Positions 5,681-11,532 of a stretch of 11,583 nt of DNA are shown piece after piece. How positions within the stretch are numbered: the first letter of the stretch is position 1; the number at the start of each line of letters is the position of its first letter. A program made the translations under genes and the position numbers. Source of the stretch: DSFT01 sp032249175 (GTDB lineage Bacteria > Hydrothermota > Hydrothermia > LBFQ01 > DSFT01); NCBI GenBank assembly GCA_032249175.1, contig JAVVGK010000038.1:1-11583 (forward strand), written 5' to 3'. The notes under the pieces are model-generated. The model was not told the DNA's origin and ran no database searches. It saw only the letters and a program-made list of their open reading frames with translations.

Positions 5681-6982
5681 TTATTGTTGAAATTCAATAG
5701 TTAATATAATTCCACTATAATCTCCTTGAATTTCACCATCAATTGAGCAATAATTTCCAAAATTATAATCAATGCTTGCCTTTTTAATTTGATCAGTTCT
5801 ATTAGTAAGAACAACTGCTCTTCTATTCTTTTGGCAAGGACTTGCTTTGCTTAAATCTTGATCTCTATTCCAATTGAACCAATATATTGGAGAATTATCG
5901 GAAGTATTTTCCCAAATTGATTTATTCTTTATAGAGCATTCTTTATCCTCTGGTTGTCTTTCACCAAAAGCAAATGTTCTTAAATACTTTTTATCTATTC
6001 CGCATGTCTGAACAAGATAATTATATACACTTTTAGCTCTTCTATCAGAAAGTGCTAAGTTATAAGCATCACTTCCTCTTTGATCTGCATGTCCTTCAAT
6101 TCTTACAGAAAACTTATTTGTTTGACTTTGTACCTCCTTAATTAAATCACAAGCAATTTTTAATGTTGCATCTGCATCACTTCTAATATCTGATTTGTCA
6201 AAATCAAAATAAACCTTAAATATACCACTTCTTGCTATTGATAAATCTAAACTTGTATCACCAGGTTGAAGTTGAACAACTTTCGCATTTGGGACATATC
6301 CTTCTGAACCTGCCTTTATTGTATATGTTCCAGCAGGAACACTAATTTTAGCATTTCCATTTTCATCAGTTGTTGTTTTATATTCATTTCCTTTGTTATC
6401 TTTAAAGCTTACAATAGCATTTTTTACAGGATTACCTTTATCATCTGTAATTTTAATTGTAGCATTTGTCATTGTGTAATTTAATGAAATAGTTAGTGTT
6501 TCAGTTTTTGTTAATTGAATGTCTTGTTTATATTCTTCATAATCTTTCGCTGAAACTTTTATTGAGTACTTACCACTTCTTAAGTTATCAAATTGAACAA
6601 TTTCACCTGTTTTTGTTTCTTTTTTATTATCAGGATAAGTTAGCTCAACATCAGCAGAAACGGGATTATTAGTTCTTCCATCTATGGTTCTAATAATGAG
6701 ACTTTTTATAGGCTCAAGTGCAAGTGTAATTTCCTTATTTTGCGGGCTTATTCTTGTAGAGTCAACAAAGTAATTTTGGCTTTCACCAACAAGAGTAAAT
6801 TCACCTTTTGATAAACCTATTTTAGCTTGACCTCCCTTAGCTATTTGTGTTTTTATAACTTTATCCTGCTTCTTTACAGTTAGATTAGCATCAATAGGTT
6901 GATTTGTTGCCTGATCAACTACTCTAACATTGTAAGTCACACCACATCCAACGAGGGCAAGTGTTAAAATTAGCTTTCTCAT
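5681..6982 (-). CDS. Pal-like lipoprotein: PEGA-type repeats fused to a C-terminal OmpA domain
   Basis: The 433-residue protein has a short signal peptide (MRKLILTLALVGC) with lipobox LVGC, Cys13 being the lipidated residue, so it is probably anchored in the outer membrane. Three beta-sandwich repeats of PEGA/carboxypeptidase-regulatory type follow at about 15-90, 94-168 and 171-250; the third is clearest (TDDKGNPVKNAIVSF, GTYTIKAGSEGYVP). The OmpA peptidoglycan-binding domain starts near 254 with VYFDFDKSDIRSDA. It has EGHADQRGS (296-304) and LSDRRAKSVYNYL (311-323); Asp300 and Arg315 match the diaminopimelate-binding pair. Between GERQPEDKE and NRRAVVL there is an unusually long insert (~349-385) rich in Trp, Asn and Ser with two cysteines. 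A tail of about 38 residues follows. A perfect Shine-Dalgarno precedes the start. It is the second gene after the SDR. Expected role: tethering outer membrane to peptidoglycan. Confidence 0.9.
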   Translation of the reverse strand: MRKLILTLALVGCGVTYNVRVVDQATNQPIDANLTVKKQDKVIKTQIAKGGQAKIGLSKGEFTLVGESQNYFVDSTRISPQNKEITLALEPIKSLIIRTIDGRTNNPVSADVELTYPDNKKETKTGEIVQFDNLRSGKYSIKVSAKDYEEYKQDIQLTKTETLTISLNYTMTNATIKITDDKGNPVKNAIVSFKDNKGNEYKTTTDENGNAKISVPAGTYTIKAGSEGYVPNAKVVQLQPGDTSLDLSIARSGIFKVYFDFDKSDIRSDADATLKIACDLIKEVQSQTNKFSVRIEGHADQRGSDAYNLALSDRRAKSVYNYLVQTCGIDKKYLRTFAFGERQPEDKECSIKNKSIWENTSDNSPIYWFNWNRDQDLSKASPCQKNRRAVVLTNRTDQIKKASIDYNFGNYCSIDGEIQGDYSGIILTIEFQQ

Positions 6983-6988
6983 GTCTTA

Positions 6989-6996
6989 ACCTCCTT
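6989..6996 (-). promoter_or_regulatory. Strong Shine-Dalgarno of the OmpA-domain lipoprotein gene
   Basis: The minus strand reads AAGGAGGT, with 7 bases between AGGAGG and the ATG at 6982. It is the only canonical ribosome-binding site I see in the window. It shows that this organism uses anti-Shine-Dalgarno pairing for an operon-internal gene, while the first genes of units lack one. Confidence 0.85.
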
Positions 6997-7003
6997 TTTT
7001 AAT

Positions 7004-7792
7004 TTATGAAATTCCCGTTATGGTTTCACCTCCATCTACATTTATAACATTTCCAGTCATCCAATATAAATCCTCTGAACTCAATATTGCTATTGCTTTT
7101 GCTACATCCTCTGGTGTTGTTAGTCTTTTAGATGGATTTCTATTTAAAGTTAATTCTATCATTTTATCACTTCCAGGAATTTTTCTTAATGCGGGTGTAT
7201 CAGTAACACCAGCTCTAATAGCATTTACAGTTATTCCATAAGGAGCTAATTCTAATGCCAATTGTCTAACATGACTTTCAAGGACAGCTTTTGCTGCTGA
7301 AACTGCTCCATAAAATTTTGTAACTCTTAGACTTCCTTCACTTGTCATAGCAAATATTCTAGCACCTGGCATTTTAAATAGTTTTCTAAAAAAAATATCT
7401 TGTGTCCAATAAACAAGGGTATTTCCCATTAAATGTAAAGTCATCTCTAATTGTTTTTGATTTATTGAATCCTCAATACTTTCACCAATAAATGGTTTTA
7501 ATGTTCCAAATGCTATGGAATGAACAAAAACTTTAATTTTTTCATTTGGATAATTTTTTTCAAATTCATCAAGAACTAATTTTCTATTCTTTTCATCACC
7601 AGCATTAACATTAAAAAACAAAGCAATAGAACCATTTTTTTCTATCTCTTCCTTTACCTTATAAGCATTTTCAATTGTGCTTTTTGTATCAAAATGAATA
7701 CCAATTATATTATAACCCCTTCTTGAAAGTTCTATACTTATTGCTGCTCCAAATCCACTTGAAGAGCCAAGAATTAACGCCCAATTTTTCAT
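7004..7792 (-). CDS. Enoyl-ACP reductase-like short-chain dehydrogenase (FabL/FabI type)
   Basis: The 262-residue Rossmann protein has the nucleotide-binding motif GSSSGFG (9-15) and VHSIAFG (90-96), the FabI/FabL counterpart of NNAG. Tyr161 and Lys168 sit in YGAVSAAK, a Y-x6-K spacing that marks enoyl-ACP reductases, whereas ordinary SDRs have Y-x3-K. The stretch AGVTDTPALRKIP (194-206) and the ending GNVINVDGG (247-255) most resemble FabL of Bacillus. The likely reaction is NAD(P)H-dependent reduction of trans-2-enoyl-ACP, the last step of the fatty-acid elongation cycle. A related SDR with another enoyl or keto substrate is not excluded. It heads the SDR-OmpA-TetR unit, with the promoter-like motif 7 bases before its ATG, and is divergent from the acyl-CoA dehydrogenase. 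The OmpA gene follows after 21 bases. Confidence 0.82.
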   Translation of the reverse strand: MKNWALILGSSSGFGAAISIELSRRGYNIIGIHFDTKSTIENAYKVKEEIEKNGSIALFFNVNAGDEKNRKLVLDEFEKNYPNEKIKVFVHSIAFGTLKPFIGESIEDSINQKQLEMTLHLMGNTLVYWTQDIFFRKLFKMPGARIFAMTSEGSLRVTKFYGAVSAAKAVLESHVRQLALELAPYGITVNAIRAGVTDTPALRKIPGSDKMIELTLNRNPSKRLTTPEDVAKAIAILSSEDLYWMTGNVINVDGGETITGIS

Positions 7793-7858
7793 ATTGAAAA
7801 TTTTAAAGGATAAAAAACATAATTTTTTGCCTTGTCTAGTAATTCTAAAACTATTTAT
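7790..7858 (-). repeat. 69-base promoter-region repeat, copy B
   Basis: Sister of 4996-5064 (56 of 69 positions identical, no gaps, counted by hand). It includes the SDR start codon, the 14-base motif and a distal block reading GAATTACTAGACAAGG on the minus strand. The variable middle (about 7809-7828) argues for two constrained elements at fixed distance. Confidence 0.6.
7795..7808 (-). promoter_or_regulatory. Putative -10/leaderless promoter motif of the SDR-OmpA unit
   Basis: The minus strand reads CTTTAAAATTTTCA, then AT and the ATG at 7792, so TAAAAT ends 7 bases before the start. There is no room for a ribosome-binding site. Confidence 0.55.
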
Positions 7859-7872
7859 TTTTCTATATTTTT

Positions 7873-7928
7873 CCCACCCACCCTATATTTAAGCCTTCGG
7901 CTTACTTTCTCCCCCTAAATGAACCCCC
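7873..7928 (-). other. G-rich tract with possible G-quadruplex enclosing a hairpin
   Basis: On the minus strand two G5 runs (7924-7928 and 7911-7915) are followed by GGGTGGGTGGG (7883-7873). Three G3 runs with single-base loops plus the G5 run could form a quadruplex whose 27-base loop contains the 7890-7904 hairpin. It lies in the 234-base spacer between the divergent SDR and acyl-CoA dehydrogenase genes, which otherwise holds promoters and no gene. Folding is inferred only. Confidence 0.35.
7890..7904. repeat. Perfect hairpin in the SDR/acyl-CoA dehydrogenase divergent spacer
   Basis: TAAGCC-TTC-GGCTTA is a perfect 6-base inverted repeat. The same 15-mer with two changes occurs at 5068-5082. 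Because it lies between divergent promoters it cannot simply be a terminator of a flanking gene. It may be part of a repeated intergenic element or a protein-binding site. Confidence 0.5.
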
Positions 7929-7964
7929 GATAAAATCAATAATCTCCTGAAATTTTTATAAGTT

Positions 7965-7977
7965 ATTGATAATCAAT
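7965..7977. promoter_or_regulatory. Palindromic candidate operator upstream of the acyl-CoA dehydrogenase
   Basis: ATTGAT-A-ATCAAT is a perfect 13-base palindrome starting 62 bases before the TTG start. A half-site ATCAAT also occurs at 7935-7940. The position suits a repressor or activator site for either divergent gene. The TetR protein encoded at 5090-5650 is one candidate binder, without direct evidence. Confidence 0.35.
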
Positions 7978-8009
7978 CACTTAACATTATTTATTGTATA
8001 AAGCATAAG

Positions 8010-8021
8010 CTTTAAAATTTT
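8010..8021 (+). promoter_or_regulatory. Putative -10/leaderless promoter motif of the acyl-CoA dehydrogenase gene
   Basis: CTTTAAAATTTT is followed by GAGAC and the TTG at 8027, so TAAAAT ends 8 bases before the start. The last T of the motif begins an in-frame TGA (8021-8023), so translation cannot start upstream of it. Confidence 0.5.
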
Positions 8022-8026
8022 GAGAC

Positions 8027-9496
8027 TTGGAGAAATTCTCATATGCTTATGGAATAAACCATTTTGAATATGATGAAAATTTAGATAAAATCTTGAAATT
8101 ATTTTGGAGGGATTATGAAAGATACAAAGAAAAAATAAAATTATTTGGAGATTATGTTTCAAGAGATGTTTATGAAATTACAGAATACATAGATAGAGTT
8201 TCAAGACCAATTCTAAGATATTATTCACCTATTGGAGAAAGAATTGATTATGTATGGGTAAATCCATTTTTGAAAATTGTTCTTGAAAAATTGAATGAAT
8301 TTGAAATAAATTCAAGAACTTTTTTAGATGAAAGCTTATTTTATCATTATGTTCTTGGATATTTATTGGCAGATGCGGGATTATATTGTATTATAACTTT
8401 AACTCATCAAACTGCTATTATGCTTTATAAGTATTCTAATTTTGAAAGAATATATAAAAGAATGTTTGGAATAGAAAAGCCTTATGTTTATGGGGGAACT
8501 TGGCTAACTGAAATAAAAAGTGGAAGTGATTTAAGTTTAAATGAAACAATTGCCAAAAATAAGGGTGATATTTGGTTATTAAATGGTTTTAAGTACTTTA
8601 CAAGTAATGTTGGAATTGCAGATTATGTATTAGTTAGTGCTAAATATGATGAAAGTAAAGGTGTTAAGGGTTTAGCTTTGTTTTTAGTCCCAAGGTATAA
8701 TAGTGAAGGTAAATTAAATTATAAAATTGTAAGATTAAAAGAAAAAAGTGCTACAAATAGTGTTCCAACAGGGGAGGTTGAGCTTAATAATAGTGAAGCT
8801 TACTTAATTGGAGATTTAGAAAATGGTATATATTATATCCTTGAAATGCTTATGTATTCAAGACTTGACAATAGTATTGGAGCAATAGGATTAGCACTTA
8901 AAAGTTATATTGAAGCATGTGAATTTTCAAAAAGAAGAAAGGTTTTTAATGATTATTTAATAAACTTTCCCTTAATAAAAAGAGATTTGGAAGAAATTAG
9001 AAATAATATAAAGAAGGGATTAATTTTAACATTTAAAGCTATTTATGAGTTTGAAAAGGTTTGGAAAGAGAAGCCAAAATTTTCAAGAAATTATGATTAC
9101 GCAAGATTTTTAACTCATATAGCAAAAAATAGAACAGCAGAGCTTTCAATAAAATCCACATTATTAGCAAGGGAGATATTTGGTGGTTTTGGTTTTTTAA
9201 ATGAAAGTCCTATTGAAAGATTACATAGGGAAGCGCTTGTAACACCCATTTGGGAAGGTTCAAGTAATATTCAGGCTCTTGATATGCTTGAAGTTTTATT
9301 AAAGAAAAATATATTTGATTTATTTATGGAAGACTTTTCTAAAATTTCCAATCCTCAAAGGCTAAATGAGATTGAAAATTATTATAAAAACTTTTTAAAA
9401 CTTAGTGATTATGAAAAACAATATTATGCCAAAGAGCTTTTAAATAAGTTTTCCGAATTTATTGAAAATGCTTATGAAAATAATTTACAAATATAA
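8027..9496 (+). CDS. Acyl-CoA dehydrogenase family flavoprotein, AidB/long-chain-like
   Basis: The 489-residue protein is about 100 residues longer than classical acyl-CoA dehydrogenases and resembles the AidB/ACAD10-11 type. Family signs are TWLTEIKSGSDLSLNET (158-174), WLLNGFKYFTSN (183-194), GLALFLVPR (215-223), RLKEKSATNSVPTGEVEL (236-253), IFGGFGFLNESPIERLHREA (384-403) and TPIWEGSSNIQALDML (406-421). Glu410 is at the catalytic-base position of short/medium-chain enzymes. Expected reaction: FAD-dependent alpha,beta-desaturation of an acyl-CoA; an AidB-like DNA-damage role cannot be excluded. An in-frame stop at 8021 and no ATG for about 130 codons make TTG 8027 the best start, fitting the promoter motif. 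The gene is divergent from the SDR, and its last 38 bases overlap the convergent gene at 9459. Confidence 0.88.
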   Translation: MEKFSYAYGINHFEYDENLDKILKLFWRDYERYKEKIKLFGDYVSRDVYEITEYIDRVSRPILRYYSPIGERIDYVWVNPFLKIVLEKLNEFEINSRTFLDESLFYHYVLGYLLADAGLYCIITLTHQTAIMLYKYSNFERIYKRMFGIEKPYVYGGTWLTEIKSGSDLSLNETIAKNKGDIWLLNGFKYFTSNVGIADYVLVSAKYDESKGVKGLALFLVPRYNSEGKLNYKIVRLKEKSATNSVPTGEVELNNSEAYLIGDLENGIYYILEMLMYSRLDNSIGAIGLALKSYIEACEFSKRRKVFNDYLINFPLIKRDLEEIRNNIKKGLILTFKAIYEFEKVWKEKPKFSRNYDYARFLTHIAKNRTAELSIKSTLLAREIFGGFGFLNESPIERLHREALVTPIWEGSSNIQALDMLEVLLKKNIFDLFMEDFSKISNPQRLNEIENYYKNFLKLSDYEKQYYAKELLNKFSEFIENAYENNLQI

Positions 9497-10040
9497 TTTT
9501 TTCATAAATTGACCTTGCTTTATGCTCACTAATATCTTTTTCTTTAATAAGGGCTTTTCCATCTTTAAATAAAATAATTGAAGTTGAATTACATTTTATG
9601 TTAAGCATAATGGGATTTAAATTTAATTGGCAATTTTTAAAACTTTCCATAATTTTTTTAAAGTCTAATTCTATTGGATTTTTTATATAAACTTGTGCAG
9701 TATCATTTCCGCATAAAATTTCAATTCTATAATCAATTTCAAAATTTTGAAAATCACTTGAAGGTTTCATTTTAAAAATTTCACCATTTTTAATATATGT
9801 TCCAATTTCTAATTTTTCAATTATATCTTCTGAAATTTCAATTTCATCGTTAATTTCTATGTTTTTGTAAAGCTCAATTAGCTCATTTAGGATTGAAAAT
9901 AAGCTATAATTTTTTGAAAATTTTCCTAATAAATAATTCTTTCCATTTACAAAAAGGAAGATTCCAACATCATCACTATTTTTTATTTTCTCAAAATCTT
10001 TAAATTTGCTAAAAATATCAAAATTTAAATTTTTTATCAT
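9459..10040 (-). CDS. Small protein resembling an orphan ThiF/MoeB C-terminal domain
   Basis: The protein has 193 residues. From about residue 84 the sequence resembles the C-terminal end of HesA/MoeB/ThiF-type adenylyltransferases. ILCGNDTAQVYI (108-119) with Cys110-Gly111 matches 'LCGRNAVQI'. LDFKKIMESFKN (125-136) is the following helix. SIILFKDGKALIKEKDISEHKARSIYEKII (154-183) matches the closing 'ltvFxDGRAlIxGTxDxxxARslYxryiG'. The adenylation part is absent: no GxGxxG loop and no catalytic Arg/Lys/Asp set. The first 80 residues are unassigned, with mixed strands and helices (VGIFLFVNGKNYLLGKFSKN at 25-44). The ATG overlaps the lysS stop as ATGA, which implies translational coupling to lysyl-tRNA synthetase. 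Function is unknown; a truncated or scaffold-type relative of sulfur-transfer E1 enzymes is an inference from pattern only. Confidence 0.55.
   Translation of the reverse strand: MIKNLNFDIFSKFKDFEKIKNSDDVGIFLFVNGKNYLLGKFSKNYSLFSILNELIELYKNIEINDEIEISEDIIEKLEIGTYIKNGEIFKMKPSSDFQNFEIDYRIEILCGNDTAQVYIKNPIELDFKKIMESFKNCQLNLNPIMLNIKCNSTSIILFKDGKALIKEKDISEHKARSIYEKIIFVNYFHKHFQ
9472..9507. terminator. AT-rich inverted repeat at the acyl-CoA dehydrogenase / ThiF-like convergent overlap
   Basis: TTATGAAAA (9472-9480) and TTTTCATAA (9499-9507) are perfect 9-base complements around an 18-base loop. They span the acyl-CoA dehydrogenase stop, inside or next to the 38-base tail overlap. It is a possible bidirectional terminator, but the stem has one G-C pair per arm and would be weak. 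Confidence 0.3.
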
Positions 10041-11512
10041 TTTGGTTTTAATTGTGGGAAAGGAATAACATCTCTAATTGAGCTTTTATTTAATAAAATC
10101 ATACATATTCTATCAATTCCAAAACCAATTCCACCTGTTGGAGGCATACCATATTCAAGAGCATTTAAAAAATCTTCATCTATTTCTTCTGGTAGCTCTT
10201 TATCATCAGATAAGTTTCTTAATTTTATTTGCTCTTCAAATCGTTTTCTTTGCTCTATTGGGTCATTTAATTCGCTAAAAGCATTAGCAATTTCAAATCC
10301 TGCTAAATAAATTTCAAATCTTTCAACTCTATCCTTGAATTTTCTATGAATTTTGGCAAGAGGTGAAATTTCAATTGGATGGTCTATTACAATTGTTGGC
10401 TCAATTAAATTTTTACCAATTATCTCATCAAATAACTTATCTATGATTTTCCATTTGTGTAATTTTTCAGTATTTTCAATAAATTTTTTTGCTTTTTCTC
10501 TTAAAGATTCTAAGTCTTCTTCAATAGGATTAAATCCAAGAGCATTTTTCAATTCTTCAATATATGAAATTCTCTTAAATGGTAGTTTAAATGAAATTTT
10601 TTTATCTCCATAAGTAATTTCATCACTATTGAATAAATTATGAACTAAAAAATGTAAATAATTTTCTGCCAATTCCATCATATCATAATAGTCCCAATAT
10701 GCTGCATAAGCTTCCATAGCGATAAATTCAGGGTAATGAGTTCTATCTATTCCTTCATTTCTAAAATTCTTTGTGATTTCATAAACCTTTTCAAATCCCC
10801 CTACTATTAATCTTTTTAAATATAATTCATTTGCTATTCTTAAATATAGTTTCGTTTCAAGAGCATTTGAATATGTTTCAAATGGATTAGCATTAGCACC
10901 TCCATATATTGGCTGTAATGTTGGAGTATCAATTTCAATAAATCCATTATCTTCAAAAAATTTCCTTGTCAATTTAATAATTTGTGATTTTTTCTTAAAT
11001 GTTTCAATAGCATTTCTATCTACAATTAAATGTAAATATCTTTCACGATATTGTGTTTCTATATCTTTCAATCCATGCCACTTGTCAGCAAGAGGTAATA
11101 AGCACTTTGATAACATCTTAAATTTTTTAACAAAAATTGTAATTTCTCCTGTATGTGTCTTAAATAAATGACCTTCAACACCTACAATATCTCCAATATC
11201 AAAAAATTTGTCAAAGGCTTTTGCGGTATTTTCTATATTAAAAGGATTCTCTGTTTCACCTGTTTTTATATAAATTTGAATATCATCAGTTTCATCTCTC
11301 AAATTAGCAAATAATGATTTACCCATTATTCTAACACTCATTAATCTTCCTGCAAATTTTATCGTTTTATCTTTTAGCTCCTCAAACTTTTCTTTTAGCT
11401 CTTTGGCACTATATTCTTTTTGAAATTTATATTCATATGGATCTATGCCTATGCTTCTCAATTCTTCAACTTTTTTAAGTCTAATGTGAAATTCTTCGGG
11501 CTTGTTGAACAT
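10037..11512 (-). CDS. lysS: Lysyl-tRNA synthetase, class II
   Basis: The 491-residue enzyme has the full length of bacterial LysS and charges tRNA-Lys. The N-terminal OB-fold anticodon-binding domain spans about 52-135 (FAGRLMSVRIMGKSLFANLRD). The linker DKWHGLKDIETQYRERYLHLI (143-163) is characteristic of LysRS. The class II catalytic domain shows motif 1 around LTRKFFEDNGFIEIDTPTLQ (181-200), motif 2 FRNEGIDRTHYPEF (250-263) and motif 3 GGIGFGIDRICMIL (460-473), with EIANAFSELNDP (407-418) in the lysine site. An oddity is Tyr260, where most LysRS have Asn in 'HNPEF'. The ATG at 11512 follows the promoter-like motif by a few bases without a Shine-Dalgarno. The stop codon overlaps the next gene as ATGA. 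Confidence 0.96.
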   Translation of the reverse strand: MFNKPEEFHIRLKKVEELRSIGIDPYEYKFQKEYSAKELKEKFEELKDKTIKFAGRLMSVRIMGKSLFANLRDETDDIQIYIKTGETENPFNIENTAKAFDKFFDIGDIVGVEGHLFKTHTGEITIFVKKFKMLSKCLLPLADKWHGLKDIETQYRERYLHLIVDRNAIETFKKKSQIIKLTRKFFEDNGFIEIDTPTLQPIYGGANANPFETYSNALETKLYLRIANELYLKRLIVGGFEKVYEITKNFRNEGIDRTHYPEFIAMEAYAAYWDYYDMMELAENYLHFLVHNLFNSDEITYGDKKISFKLPFKRISYIEELKNALGFNPIEEDLESLREKAKKFIENTEKLHKWKIIDKLFDEIIGKNLIEPTIVIDHPIEISPLAKIHRKFKDRVERFEIYLAGFEIANAFSELNDPIEQRKRFEEQIKLRNLSDDKELPEEIDEDFLNALEYGMPPTGGIGFGIDRICMILLNKSSIRDVIPFPQLKPK

Positions 11513-11518
11513 AAATTA

Positions 11519-11532
11519 TGAAAATTTTAAAG
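11519..11532 (-). promoter_or_regulatory. Putative -10/leaderless promoter motif of lysS
   Basis: The minus strand reads CTTTAAAATTTTCA, then TAATTT and the ATG at 11512, giving the longest spacing of the set (11 bases after TAAAAT). Upstream, the remaining 50 bases to the window edge are AT-rich with a small GCTT-TTGG-AAGC hairpin (about 11564-11575) and no visible gene. Confidence 0.5.

Noticed and set aside
7977..8162. 61-codon minus-strand open frame at the start of the acyl-CoA dehydrogenase
   Set aside because: It overlaps the conserved N-terminal part of the dehydrogenase and its promoter; no start signal or family match.
10078..10613. Two plus-strand open frames (66 and 86 codons) opposite lysS, and a similar one at 7020-7241 opposite the SDR
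   Set aside because: They are antisense to strongly conserved enzyme motifs and have no promoter motif or protein features beyond hydrophobic composition.
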